Positions 54,569-64,000 of a DNA stretch of 64,000 nucleotides are shown one piece after another (the first letter of the stretch is position 1; each line of letters begins with the position of its first letter). The position numbers and the translations under genes were made by a program. This DNA comes from Polaromonas sp. JS666 (GTDB taxonomy: Bacteria; Pseudomonadota; Gammaproteobacteria; Burkholderiales; Burkholderiaceae_C), in assembly GCF_900103405.1 (NCBI RefSeq), contig NZ_FNHX01000001.1, forward strand, positions 1 through 64,000, written 5' to 3'. The notes beneath the pieces were generated by a model. It did not search any database and was not told where the DNA came from. It was given only the letters and a program-made list of their open reading frames with translations.

Positions 54569-56014
54569 ATGAAAAAAAGTGAGTTTGATCCCATGAATCT
54601 GAACCCCGTGCTGCAGACTTTGACGACCTTGCCGGGCCGGCTCAGGCAACGCGCCCAAGGCATGTTCAACCTCAATGATCCGCGCTGGGGCCGGGACGAC
54701 GACAAAGCCTCGTCCGACGACAGCAAGCCGGAGGCGCCTCGGGACGACAAGCAGCCGCAGCGTCCGCCCAACCGTCCGCAAGGGCAGGGTCCCAACCAGG
54801 GCCCGCCCGACCTTGACGAACTCTGGCGCGACTTCAACCGCAAACTCGGCGGGCTTTTCGGCGGCGGCAAAAACAACAACCCCAACCGCGGCGGTTTCGG
54901 CCGCGGCAATGGCGGCGGCGGAAACAACGGCGGCTTCCAGCCCGACATGAAAAGCGCCGGCATAGGCGTCGGCCTGATCGCCAGCGTCGCCGTGCTGATC
55001 TGGCTGGGCACCGGCTTTTTTATCGTCCAGGAAGGCCAGCAGGCCGTCATCACCCAGTTCGGCAAATACCACTCCACCGTGGGCGCGGGTTTTAACTGGC
55101 GCCTGCCTTATCCCGTCCAGCGCCACGAGATCGTCGTCGTCACGCAGATCCGCTCCGTGGATGTCGGCCGCGACGTCATCATCAAGGCCACCGGCCTGCG
55201 CGACTCGGCCATGCTGACCGAGGACGAAAACATCGTCGAGATCAAGTTCGCCGTGCAGTACCGTCTCAATGACGCGCGCGCCTACCTGTTTGAAAGCAAG
55301 GACCCGGCCGCCGCGGTGGTGCAGGCCGCCGAGACCGCTGTGCGCGAAGTGGTCGGCAAGATGAAGATGGATTCCGCGCTCGCTGAAGAGCGCGACCAGA
55401 TCGGGCCGCGCGTGCGTACCCTGATGCAGACCATCCTGGACCGCTACAAGGTCGGCGTGGAAGTGGTCGGCATCAACCTGCAGCAAAGCGGCGTGCGCCC
55501 GCCCGAGCAGGTGCAGTCGGCCTTCGACGACGTGCTCAGGGCCGGCCAGGAGCGCGAGCGCGCCAAGAACGAGGCCCAGGCCTATGCCAACAACGTGATC
55601 CCGCGCGCGGTCGGCTCCGCCTCGCGCCTGAAGGAAGAGTCCGAGGCCTACAAGGCCAAGATCGTGGCGCAGGCCCAGGGTGACGCGCAGCGCTTTCGTT
55701 CCGTGCTGGCCGAATACCAGAAGGCGCCCCAGGTCACGCGCGACCGCATGTACACCGATGCCATGCAGCAGGTGTACACCAACGTCACCAAGGTGCTGGT
55801 CGAATCGCGCCAGGGCAGCAACCTGCTGTACCTGCCGCTGGACAAGATCATGCAGATGACGGCCCAGGGCGATGCCGCCGTTTCGGGCGACACCCCGCTG
55901 ATTCCTCCCGGCTCGGCTTCGTCGTCCACGGTGCCCGCGCCCACCTCCAGCCTGCCACCCATCGATGCCCGTTCACGCGATTCCGCCCGCTCGCGCGACC
56001 GTGAAACACGCTAA
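54569..56014 (+). CDS. hflK: FtsH regulator HflK
   Basis: A 481-residue SPFH/Band 7 protein. The N-terminal 130 residues are disordered and rich in Asp, Pro, Asn and Gly. One membrane helix (about 131-155, GVGLIASVAVLIWLGTGFFIV) precedes the SPFH domain (EGQQAVITQFGKYHSTVGAGFNWRLPYP). A helical region and Ser/Pro tail follow. With HflC it forms a cage around FtsH in the inner membrane. Confidence 0.94.
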   Translation: MKKSEFDPMNLNPVLQTLTTLPGRLRQRAQGMFNLNDPRWGRDDDKASSDDSKPEAPRDDKQPQRPPNRPQGQGPNQGPPDLDELWRDFNRKLGGLFGGGKNNNPNRGGFGRGNGGGGNNGGFQPDMKSAGIGVGLIASVAVLIWLGTGFFIVQEGQQAVITQFGKYHSTVGAGFNWRLPYPVQRHEIVVVTQIRSVDVGRDVIIKATGLRDSAMLTEDENIVEIKFAVQYRLNDARAYLFESKDPAAAVVQAAETAVREVVGKMKMDSALAEERDQIGPRVRTLMQTILDRYKVGVEVVGINLQQSGVRPPEQVQSAFDDVLRAGQERERAKNEAQAYANNVIPRAVGSASRLKEESEAYKAKIVAQAQGDAQRFRSVLAEYQKAPQVTRDRMYTDAMQQVYTNVTKVLVESRQGSNLLYLPLDKIMQMTAQGDAAVSGDTPLIPPGSASSSTVPAPTSSLPPIDARSRDSARSRDRETR

Positions 56015-56025
56015 GGAAGACGATC

Positions 56026-56928
56026 GTGAATAGAGTTGGATTTATTGTTTCCTCGCTGCTGGTCGTCCTGGCTTTGCTCAGTTCCACGCTGTTCGTGGTC
56101 GACCAGCGCCAGTTCGGCGTGGTCTATGCCCTGGGGCAGATCAAGGACGTGGTCACCGAGCCCGGCCTGCACTTCAAGATGCCGCCGCCTTTCCAGAACG
56201 TCTCGTACATCGACAAGCGCCTGCTGGTGCTCGACAGCGTCGACGCCGAACCTATGCTGACGGCCGAAAAGCAGCGTGTCGTGATCGACTGGTACGTGCG
56301 CTGGCGCATCACCCAGCCCAGCGAGTACATCCGCAATGTCGGCCTGGACGAAAAAGCCGGCGCCAACCAGCTGAGCCGCGTGGTTCGCAACGCCTTCCAG
56401 GAAGAGATCAACAAGCGCACCGTCAAGGACCTGCTCTCGCTCAAGCGCGAAGCGCTGATGGCCGACGTCAAGCGCGAAGTGCTGCAGGCCGTGCAGGGTG
56501 CCCAGCCCTGGGGTGTGGACGTGGTCGACGTGCGCATCACACGCGTGGACTACGTGGAAGCCATCACCGATTCGGTCTACAAGCGCATGGTGGCTGAGCG
56601 CCAGCGCGTGGCCAACGAGCTGCGCTCCACCGGCGCGGCCGAAGGCGAAAAAATCCGCGCCGACGCCGATCGCCAGCGCGAGGTGACCATCGCCAACGCC
56701 TACCGCGACGCGCAGAAGGTCAAGGGCGAGGGCGATGCCGAAGCCGCCCGCACCTATGCCGAGTCGTTCGGGCGCGATCCGCAGTTCGCCCAGTTCTACC
56801 GCAGCCTGGATGCCTACAAGGCCAGCTTCAGCAAGAAAAGCGACGTGATGGTGCTGGACCCTTCGTCTGACTTCTTCAAGGCGATGCGCGGCCCAGGCTC
56901 AGGCAGCGCCGCACCCGCCAAAAAATAA
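56026..56928 (+). CDS. hflC: FtsH regulator HflC
   Basis: A 300-residue SPFH protein, partner of HflK. N-terminal membrane anchor (VGFIVSSLLVVLALLSSTLFVV), then DQRQFGVVYALGQIKDVVTEPGLHFKMP, VVDVRITRVDYVEAI, and the coiled RADADRQREVTIANAYRDAQ. GTG start at 56026. The C-terminal SDVMVLDPSSDFFK is a family ending. Confidence 0.94.
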   Translation: MNRVGFIVSSLLVVLALLSSTLFVVDQRQFGVVYALGQIKDVVTEPGLHFKMPPPFQNVSYIDKRLLVLDSVDAEPMLTAEKQRVVIDWYVRWRITQPSEYIRNVGLDEKAGANQLSRVVRNAFQEEINKRTVKDLLSLKREALMADVKREVLQAVQGAQPWGVDVVDVRITRVDYVEAITDSVYKRMVAERQRVANELRSTGAAEGEKIRADADRQREVTIANAYRDAQKVKGEGDAEAARTYAESFGRDPQFAQFYRSLDAYKASFSKKSDVMVLDPSSDFFKAMRGPGSGSAAPAKK

Positions 56929-56934
56929 GCCGGC

Positions 56935-57123
56935 GTGGACGGCAATACCTTCTGGCTGGCACTGGCCCTGATGCTGGTCATCGAGGGCCTGTTGCCCTTC
57001 ATCTCTCCCGGCGGCTGGCGCCGCATGTTCGAGCAGATCCTCACCCTGGGCGACGGCCAGATCCGCTTCTTCGGGCTGTGCAGCATCGCGGCAGGCGTCG
57101 CCCTGCTGGTGCTGCTGAGCTGA
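56935..57123 (+). CDS. DUF2065 (YjeT-like) small membrane protein
   Basis: A 62-residue protein with two membrane helices (about 5-22 and 43-61) and central motif FISPGGWRRMFEQI. This is the DUF2065/YjeT family, regularly found after hflC in proteobacteria; function unknown. GTG start six bases after hflC. Confidence 0.88.
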   Translation: MDGNTFWLALALMLVIEGLLPFISPGGWRRMFEQILTLGDGQIRFFGLCSIAAGVALLVLLS

Positions 57124-57241
57124 ATTTCACACCCACAGCCCAGGCACTATTTCTCTGCGGGGGCCTTATCAGCCTCCGGCAAGCCGAAAACCGGCCTCAA
57201 GCCCGGTAAAATGCTGTTTTTAACAGCCCACGAAAATCACA

Positions 57242-58432
57242 ATGCCCGCCTGGTCGTCATCATGGCAATTGCCCGATCAAATTGCCGATGTCCTGCCCTC
57301 CGAGGCGCGCCACATCGAAGAGCTGCGCCGCCTCTTCCTGGACACCGCCCGCAGCTACGGCTATGAACTCGTCATGCCGCCGCTGCTCGAGCACCTCGAG
57401 TCGCTGCTGACCGGCACCGGCGAAGCACTGGATTTGCAAACCTTCAAGCTGGTCGACCAGCTTTCCGGCCGCACACTGGGCCTGCGCGCCGACACCACGC
57501 CCCAGGTTGCCCGCATTGACGCCCATTTGCTCAACCGCAGCGGCGTGGCGCGCCTGTGCTACTGCGGCCCGGTGCTGCACACCCGCGCCGACCGGCCCCA
57601 TGCCACCCGCGAGCCGCTGCAGTTCGGCGCTGAGATCTACGGCCATGCCGGCCTCGAGGCCGACCTCGAAGCCCAGCAGCTGGCGCTGCAGGGCTTGAAG
57701 GCCGCCGGCGTCACCGCGCTGAGCGTCGACATGGCCGACGTGCGCATTGTCAACAGCCTGCTGGCCGGCGCCACCCTCAGCGCCAAGACCCTGGCCCTGA
57801 TCCACACCGCGCTGGCCGCCAAGGACGCGAGCGAGCTTGACAGCCTCACCGCCGGCCTCAAGGACGGTATTTCCAGCGAAGCGCGCCAGGGCCTGAAGGC
57901 GCTGCTGCAGCTCTACGGCGATGAAAAAGTCCTGGCCGAGGCCGAAAAAGCCCTGCCGCCCTCGACGGGCCTCAAGGCCGCCCTGCAAAACCTCCAATGG
58001 CTGGCAGCCCACACCCGTGGTGAAAGCGGCGAGGTCAAGGTCAGCTTCGACCTGGCCGACCTGCGCGGTTATGCCTATTACAGCGGCACGCGCTTTGCCA
58101 TTTACGGGCAGGGCGCCGAACTCGCGCGCGGCGGCCGCTATGACGAGGTCGGCGCCGTGTTCGGCCGCAACCGCCCGGCGGCCGGCTTCAGCCTGGACTT
58201 GAAGGAACTCGTCAGCGTGCTGCCGCCGCGGCCCCTGAAGGCCGCCATACGCGCGCCCTGGAGCGAGGACGCCGGCCTGCGTGCGGCCATCGCGCGCCTG
58301 CGCGCCGGCGGCGAAACCGTGGCCTGCGTGCTGCCCGGCCACGAACACGAAGTCAACGAATTCGATTGCGACCGCGAACTGGCCAACGCTGCCGGTCAAT
58401 GGGTGGTCCAGCCCCTGAAGAAAGCCGCGTGA
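57242..58432 (+). CDS. hisZ: ATP phosphoribosyltransferase regulatory subunit HisZ
   Basis: A 396-residue histidyl-tRNA-synthetase paralog that activates the short form of HisG in histidine biosynthesis. It has [43 protein letters not shown] and [26 protein letters not shown]. It lacks the C-terminal anticodon-binding domain of hisS in this window, as expected. hisG is not linked. Confidence 0.93.
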   Translation: MPAWSSSWQLPDQIADVLPSEARHIEELRRLFLDTARSYGYELVMPPLLEHLESLLTGTGEALDLQTFKLVDQLSGRTLGLRADTTPQVARIDAHLLNRSGVARLCYCGPVLHTRADRPHATREPLQFGAEIYGHAGLEADLEAQQLALQGLKAAGVTALSVDMADVRIVNSLLAGATLSAKTLALIHTALAAKDASELDSLTAGLKDGISSEARQGLKALLQLYGDEKVLAEAEKALPPSTGLKAALQNLQWLAAHTRGESGEVKVSFDLADLRGYAYYSGTRFAIYGQGAELARGGRYDEVGAVFGRNRPAAGFSLDLKELVSVLPPRPLKAAIRAPWSEDAGLRAAIARLRAGGETVACVLPGHEHEVNEFDCDRELANAAGQWVVQPLKKAA

Positions 58433-58474
58433 GGGCCCCGTGCCCCCGTCCGGCTTGATCCCAACACACCTTAA

Positions 58475-59830
<1,356 letters not shown>

Positions 59831-59861
59831 GCGGTTGCCAGCCACAGCCTTAGCCAAACAC

Positions 59862-59890
59862 GCTTGCCGCCCCCTGAAAAGGGCGCAAGC
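59862..59890. repeat. Hairpin between purA and phosphoribosyltransferase
   Basis: Stem GCTTGC (59862-59867) and GCCC (59869-59872) against GGGC (59881-59884) and GCAAGC (59885-59890), with one bulged C and loop CCTGAAAA. Probably an intergenic repeat or mRNA-stabilising hairpin. Confidence 0.5.
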
Positions 59891-59915
59891 AGCGAATACA
59901 TCAGGAGCGCCACCC

Positions 59916-60440
59916 ATGTTGACAGAAGACGGCAAGCATCTCTACGTGAGCTACGACGAGTACCACAACCTGATCGAAAAACTGGCGATCAAGATCCACC
60001 AGTCCGGCTGGCAGTTCGACACCATCCTGTGCCTGGCCAGGGGCGGCATGCGCCCCGGCGACATTCTCTCGCGCATCTTCGACAAGCCGCTGGCCATCAT
60101 GTCTACCAGCTCCTACCGGGCTGACGCCGGCATGACGCAGGGCAACCTCGACATCGCCCGCTACATCACCACCCCCAAGGGTGAGATCGCCGGCAAGGTG
60201 CTGCTGGTCGACGATCTGGCCGATACCGGCCACACCCTCAACGCCGTGATCCACCAGCTCAAGAACAACTACAAACCCATCACCGAGCTGCGCAGCGCGG
60301 TGATCTGGACCAAGGGTGTTTCCACCTTCGAGCCCGACTACTCGGTCGAATTGCTGCCCACCAACCCCTGGATCCATCAGCCGTTTGAAGGCTATGACTC
60401 GCTGTCGCCGGCGCAGCTCATGGCGAAGTGGAAGATATAG
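59916..60440 (+). CDS. Purine-type phosphoribosyltransferase
   Basis: A 174-residue type I phosphoribosyltransferase. The PRPP-binding motif is VLLVDDLADTGHTLN, preceded by ILCLARGGMRPGDILSRIFDKPLAIM. The family (xanthine/hypoxanthine-guanine-like, COG2236) is purine salvage. Adjacent to purA, which fits purine metabolism. ATG at 59916 follows AGGAGCGCC; substrate base not resolved. Confidence 0.85.
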   Translation: MLTEDGKHLYVSYDEYHNLIEKLAIKIHQSGWQFDTILCLARGGMRPGDILSRIFDKPLAIMSTSSYRADAGMTQGNLDIARYITTPKGEIAGKVLLVDDLADTGHTLNAVIHQLKNNYKPITELRSAVIWTKGVSTFEPDYSVELLPTNPWIHQPFEGYDSLSPAQLMAKWKI

Positions 60441-60459
60441 CCCCCACGGTCGCTCACTT

Positions 60460-60540
60460 CGTGTAGCTTCCTGCCCCCCGAGGGGGCCGCTGCGCCTGCG
60501 GCCCGGCGAAGCCGGTTCCGCGGCCCCTGCTGGAATGTGC
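60460..60540. repeat. GC-rich intergenic repeat with inverted arms
   Basis: GCCCCC-CGA-GGGGGC (about 60473-60487) followed by nested GC palindromes (GGCCGCTGCGCCTGCGGCC) fills the gap before metC. The sequence looks like a dispersed Comamonadaceae intergenic repeat; family recognition is from memory. No coding potential seen. Confidence 0.5.
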
Positions 60541-60610
60541 GGCCAGGCTGCCGGCGCTGCTTTTGTTCCGCTGCTCTTCAAGCTTCTGAGCTTGCCGTTA
60601 ATATGCGGTG

Positions 60611-61789
60611 ATGAGCGAAACATCCACTACTCTGATTCATCACCCTTACAAGCCGCCTGCCGGGTTTGACGCCATCCCGCCCGGGGTTTACAAGGCTTCG
60701 ACCATCGCCTTTCCCACCGTCGCCGCGCTGCGCAGCCGCGACTGGAAACACAAAACCGGCTATGCCTACGGCCTGCACGGCACGCCGACCACCTTCACGC
60801 TGGAAGAGCGCATCGCCACGCTCGAAGGCGGCAAGCATTGCACGCTGGTGCCCAGCGGCCTGGCGGCGGTGGTGCTGGTTGGCATGGCCTTGCTCAAGGC
60901 CGGCGATGAACTGCTGATCCCCGACAACGCCTACGGCCCCAACAAGACCTTCGCGCAGGGCGAGCTCGCCGCCTGGGGCATCAGCCACCGCTTTTATGAC
61001 GCGATGAACCCGGCCGACCTGGCCGTCAAGCTGGGCCCGAAAACCCGGCTGGTGTGGATAGAGGCGCCGGGCTCCATCACGCTGGAGTTCCCCGACATGC
61101 CGGCCTTGGTCGCGGCCGTCAAGGCGCACAAGAACGTGCACCCTGCCGGCATCGTGACCGCGCTCGACAACACCTGGGGCGCCGGCCTGGCCTTTAACGC
61201 TTTCGACCTGGGCCTGGACATCTCGGTCCAGGCCTTGACCAAATACCCCAGCGGCGGCGCCGACGTGCTGATGGGCTCCGTGGTCACGCGCGACGAGGCG
61301 CTGCACCACCTGGTCCATTTTTGCCACATGCGTGTCGGCTACGGCATAGGCGGCAACGATGCCGAACTGGTGCTGCGCGGCCTCAACAGCATGGCCTTGC
61401 GCTACGCCGCCCAGGACGCCGCCACCCGCGAACTGGCCGCCTGGCTGGCCGGCAGGCAGCAGATTGCCACCGTGCTGCATCCGGCTCTGCCCGGATCACC
61501 CGGCCATGAAACCTGGAAGCGCGACTGCACAGGCGCGGCCTGCCTGATGAGCGCGGTCTTCAAGCCCGAGTTCAGCCCCGAGCGGGTGGACCGCTTTTGT
61601 GACAGCCTGAAACTTTTCAAACTGGGTTACAGCTGGGCCGGGCCCATGAGTTTGTGCGCGCCCTACGACATTCCGGCGCTGCGCACCACACCATGGCCCC
61701 ACAAAGGCGGGCTGGTGCGGTTTTCGGTGGGGCTGGAGGCCGTGGCCGACCTGCAGGCCGACATCGCCCAGGCCCTGGAAAAAGCCTGA
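60611..61789 (+). CDS. metC: Cystathionine beta-lyase
   Basis: A 392-residue PLP enzyme of the Cys/Met metabolism family. GYAYGLHGTPTTFTLEERIATLEGG opens the PLP domain; the Schiff-base lysine is in QALTKYPSGGADVLMG. Family members of this subtype cleave cystathionine to homocysteine. ATG at 60611 is preferred over the adjoining GTG at 60608. It may also be a related C-S lyase. Confidence 0.88.
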   Translation: MSETSTTLIHHPYKPPAGFDAIPPGVYKASTIAFPTVAALRSRDWKHKTGYAYGLHGTPTTFTLEERIATLEGGKHCTLVPSGLAAVVLVGMALLKAGDELLIPDNAYGPNKTFAQGELAAWGISHRFYDAMNPADLAVKLGPKTRLVWIEAPGSITLEFPDMPALVAAVKAHKNVHPAGIVTALDNTWGAGLAFNAFDLGLDISVQALTKYPSGGADVLMGSVVTRDEALHHLVHFCHMRVGYGIGGNDAELVLRGLNSMALRYAAQDAATRELAAWLAGRQQIATVLHPALPGSPGHETWKRDCTGAACLMSAVFKPEFSPERVDRFCDSLKLFKLGYSWAGPMSLCAPYDIPALRTTPWPHKGGLVRFSVGLEAVADLQADIAQALEKA

Positions 61790-61868
61790 CCCAAAGCCGT
61801 ATCAAAAGCCTGGCGTTGCCTGACGGCAATGCAGTACAGTAAGGGTTACCTCCTTACGAAAGCACGCA

Positions 61869-62054
61869 GTGGCAACTCCCAATTACTCTTACGAAAAGCG
61901 CCAGAAAGAGCTCGCAAAAAAACGCAAAAAAGAAGAAAAGCTCAAGCGCAAGGCGGAGGGCAAGCAGGATGATGCGGCCGACGATGGGAACGATGCGCCG
62001 CCCGCCGACGGCGATGCACCGGCCGGCGTGCCACCCACCGACCCGGCGCCCTGA
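61869..62054 (+). CDS. Small Lys-rich protein, unknown
   Basis: A 61-residue protein with a strongly basic N-terminal half (YEKRQKELAKKRKKEEKLKRK) and an acidic, Pro-rich tail (DDAADDGNDAPPADG). GTG start at 61869. A hairpin GTAAGG/CCTTAC (61839-61857) lies just before it. No known family recognised; the basic helix could bind nucleic acid. Followed by a strong terminator. Confidence 0.6.
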   Translation: MATPNYSYEKRQKELAKKRKKEEKLKRKAEGKQDDAADDGNDAPPADGDAPAGVPPTDPAP

Positions 62055-62076
62055 GCTTTCAGGCTTGACACCCCCA

Positions 62077-62112
62077 AAACCCGGCACACCCAGCGTGTGG
62101 CCGGGTTTTTTG
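62077..62112. terminator. Bidirectional rho-independent terminator
   Basis: AAAACCCGGC and GCCGGGTTTT arms enclose an inner CACAC/GTGTG stem, with a TTTTTT tract on the plus strand and AAAA on the other side. It lies between the convergent small-protein and SMP-30-like genes and can serve both. Confidence 0.8.
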
Positions 62113-62127
62113 TTGCCGGCTGCTGCC

Positions 62128-63225
62128 TTATTTGGGCAGCCAGCCCAGCTCCCTGGCATGCAGGCTTTGCACATACAGCCTGTCCGCCGTCTCCGTCACG
62201 GCGGTGGTTTCGGGATAGGCGCCCGTCGGGTCCTGCAGGTCGGCCACCACTTTCCCGTCTTCCGTGAACGCCACCACATGGCCGTAGGCCTTGGGAATAG
62301 GCCACAAGGCGCGCGGCAGGCGAAGCGTCAGTTTGCGCATAAAGGGCTTGCGGGCCATGCCGTCAATCTTTGGGTTGCGCGGCTTGACGAGGCCCACCCA
62401 GACCTTGCCGTCCAGGCCGCGCATCAGGTTGTCGGGGTAGCCGGGCAAGTTGTCAAAAAGCGGCTTGAGGCTGGCGCCGGGCTGGCCGACGTCCTGCTCC
62501 CGCGCATCCACCGGCAGTTTCCAGATGCGGTACCTGCCGGTTTCAGCCACAAACAGCGAGCGCTCGTCCTGGCTCAAGGCCACGCCATTGGCAAAGCTCA
62601 GGCCTTTTGCTACGACGCGTGTGGCCCGGGTCGCCGGGTCGTATTCAATCACCCGGCCCGTGGCGGACTGCTCCAGGATGTCGAGAATGCTGGCCTCGAA
62701 GGTGCCGCCCCATTCCCGGGCCCCAAAGCGGGTGGACGCGTCGCTGAAATACACCTTGCCGTTGCGGGCCACCACCACCGCATTGGCATACAGAATCGGC
62801 ATGCCCGCGGCCTTGTCCGCCAGCACCGTCACTTTTTTGTCCGGCGCAATCGACAGCAAGCCCCTGAAAGCATCGGCGGCGATGAGGTTGCCGGCCGCAT
62901 CGAAGTCAAAACCCAGCACGCGGCCGCCGGTGTTGACCACCACCTCCCGGCCGCTGCCGTCCGGATTCATCCGCAGGATGGCGCCACTGGCCACCGCGGC
63001 GTAGAGTTTTCCGTCCCGGGCGGCGACCAGGTGCTCAGGGCCTTCCTCGGTCCCCAGCGGGATGGTTTTCAGTTTGGCGAGTTTGTCGTTGGCCGCGAAT
63101 GGGCCGCTGTAGCCGGGAGGCGCGGGCGCTTCCCAGCTTTGCGGCGCGATGGGCACCGGCCACAGGCACAGGTAGGCGGCCAGCCCGGCCAGGGCGATGC
63201 CGGCGGCGGCAAGGATTTTTTTCAT
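62128..63225 (-). CDS. SMP-30/strictosidine-synthase-like beta-propeller protein
   Basis: A 365-residue protein with an N-terminal membrane anchor or signal (ILAAAGIALAGLAAYLCLWPVP) and a six-bladed propeller. Typical segments: GPEHLVAARDGKLYAAVASG, VLGFDFDAAGNLIAADAFRGLLSI, LPILYANAVVVARNGKVYFSDAST-like, LSFANGVALSQDERSLFVAETGRYRIWKL, and LPGYPDNLMRGLDGKVWVGL. This fits the strictosidine-synthase/SMP-30 group with a probable lactonase or esterase role. Coupled by ATGA to the upstream mnmH gene. Confidence 0.82.
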   Translation of the reverse strand: MKKILAAAGIALAGLAAYLCLWPVPIAPQSWEAPAPPGYSGPFAANDKLAKLKTIPLGTEEGPEHLVAARDGKLYAAVASGAILRMNPDGSGREVVVNTGGRVLGFDFDAAGNLIAADAFRGLLSIAPDKKVTVLADKAAGMPILYANAVVVARNGKVYFSDASTRFGAREWGGTFEASILDILEQSATGRVIEYDPATRATRVVAKGLSFANGVALSQDERSLFVAETGRYRIWKLPVDAREQDVGQPGASLKPLFDNLPGYPDNLMRGLDGKVWVGLVKPRNPKIDGMARKPFMRKLTLRLPRALWPIPKAYGHVVAFTEDGKVVADLQDPTGAYPETTAVTETADRLYVQSLHARELGWLPK

Positions 63226-64000
63226 GTTGTTGTCTCCTCCTCAAGAATGGCCCTGGCCAGCCCCGCCATGGTCTGCCTGGACCGGTTGGCCGCGTTGAGC
63301 GGGGTGGCTTTCGGGTACTGGCTGAAGTTGCGCTCCATGGAGCGCGCATAGCCCGGGTCGTAGTGCAGGGTGAGCAGCTCGCGCACCACCGAGGCCGCGT
63401 CGCCGGCGCGCGCGCGGGCCTGCCAGTCCTGCACCGTGGCCTTGCCGCGCACCTCGGTCAAGGCGCCCAGCCGCTCGCAGAAAAACGCGGTGTCCTTGAC
63501 GAAGAAGTCATAGTCCTCGAGCAGCAGCGCCACGCGCTCGTCCTCGTGCAGGCGCAGGTCCAGGCAGGGACTGGCCCGCATGGCGGTCATCAGGCCTTCA
63601 GGCACCGCCACATTGCCGACTTTTTTACTTTCGCTTTCCACATACACCGGCCTGGCCGGGTTGAAGCCGCGCAGGGCGGACCAGATGGCGCTGTCAAAGG
63701 CCTTCTGGCTGGGCTGCTCGAGGCCGGGAATTGCACCGAGCACCGAGCTGCGGTGCCTGGCCAGCGCCTCCAGGTCCAGCACCTGCGCGCCTTCGGTCCC
63801 CAGGGCCTGCAGCAGCCGGGTCTTGCCGGAGCCGGTGGGGCCGCACACCACCCGGTAGTCAAAGCGCGCCGCCAGCCGCGGCAGGTCGGCCACCAGTGCC
63901 GCCCGAAAGGCCTTGTAGCCACCGTCGACAAGCGTGACCCGAAAGCCGATCTGCTCCAGCACCAGCGCCAGCGCACCGCTGCGCTTGCCGCCGCGCCAGC
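63222..64000 (-). CDS. mnmH: tRNA 2-selenouridine synthase (partial)
   Basis: The 3' part (259 codons) of mnmH/selU; the 5' end lies beyond the window. The frame stays open to base 64000, where it begins WRGGKRSGALALVLEQIGF, the sequence just after the rhodanese active-site Cys. The C-terminal P-loop domain is complete: VVCGPTGSGKTRLLQALG, LEALARHRSSVLG, YVESESKKVGNVAVPEGL and YDFFVKDTAFFCERL. The enzyme converts 2-thiouridine to 2-selenouridine in tRNA using selenophosphate. The stop overlaps the SMP-30-like start. Confidence 0.9.
   Translation of the reverse strand, partial: WRGGKRSGALALVLEQIGFRVTLVDGGYKAFRAALVADLPRLAARFDYRVVCGPTGSGKTRLLQALGTEGAQVLDLEALARHRSSVLGAIPGLEQPSQKAFDSAIWSALRGFNPARPVYVESESKKVGNVAVPEGLMTAMRASPCLDLRLHEDERVALLLEDYDFFVKDTAFFCERLGALTEVRGKATVQDWQARARAGDAASVVRELLTLHYDPGYARSMERNFSQYPKATPLNAANRSRQTMAGLARAILEEETTT

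Overview
The window is a high-GC, gene-dense, IS-free stretch of a betaproteobacterial chromosome. The gene order rlmN-pilW-HTH/DUF4115-ispG-hisS-yfgM-bamB-der-hfq-hflX-hflK-hflC-yjeT-hisZ-purA, the set odhA-odhB-lpdA-zapE and the thiosulfate-oxidation cluster point to Burkholderiales. Comamonadaceae (Polaromonas/Rhodoferax/Variovorax-like) is the best guess. This is inferred from protein families and gene order only; no rRNA gene is present and no tRNA gene was noticed.

Layout. 1-354 is a non-coding block of nested inverted repeats. 355-4456 is an accessory pocket of small, mostly unrelated genes: an isochorismatase-like hydrolase, a TonB-C lipoprotein, a DUF1772 membrane protein, an Arr-type ADP-ribosyltransferase and several orphans. 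Three diverged copies of a 70-100 base hairpin element each lie directly ahead of a small gene. 4549-6459 is prpE. 6561-8847 is a tight three-gene unit: GNAT acyltransferase, PF10118 ferritin-like metal protein, JmjC-type cupin. 9043-12782 is a two-subunit molybdenum hydroxylase plus its XdhC maturation factor. 12786-15997 holds two divergent glycosyltransferases, one a TPR protein with unusual GT41 motifs.

15994-20226 (minus strand) encodes a Slam/DUF560-type TPR plus outer-membrane barrel protein followed by two paralogous secreted proteins. These pair an N-terminal FecR domain with a C-terminal region resembling a transferrin-binding-protein-like barrel. It looks like a type XI (Slam-type) secretion unit with two non-lipidated FecR-barrel cargos.

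20482-27657 is a sox cluster: ArsR-type soxR, then soxC, D, Y, Z, A, X, B. All subunits of the core periplasmic thiosulfate-oxidising complex are present, including sulfur dehydrogenase SoxCD, so full oxidation to sulfate is expected.

27926-35972 holds the 2-oxoglutarate dehydrogenase genes (odhA, odhB, lpdA) with a lipoprotein gene inserted behind a terminator, then zapE and a coupled coiled-coil periplasmic protein. 35958-43446 has a PP2C phosphatase, a DUF465 protein, a DinG/YoaA-type helicase, bamD, rluD, scpB and rluB. 43572-60440 is the conserved core block from ndk to a purine phosphoribosyltransferase. 60611-64000 ends with metC, a small Lys-rich protein, an SMP-30-like protein and the 3' part of mnmH/selU, which runs off the window.

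Most interesting: the three hairpin elements in front of small orphan genes, the Slam-FecR/barrel cluster, and the GNAT/PF10118/JmjC operon.
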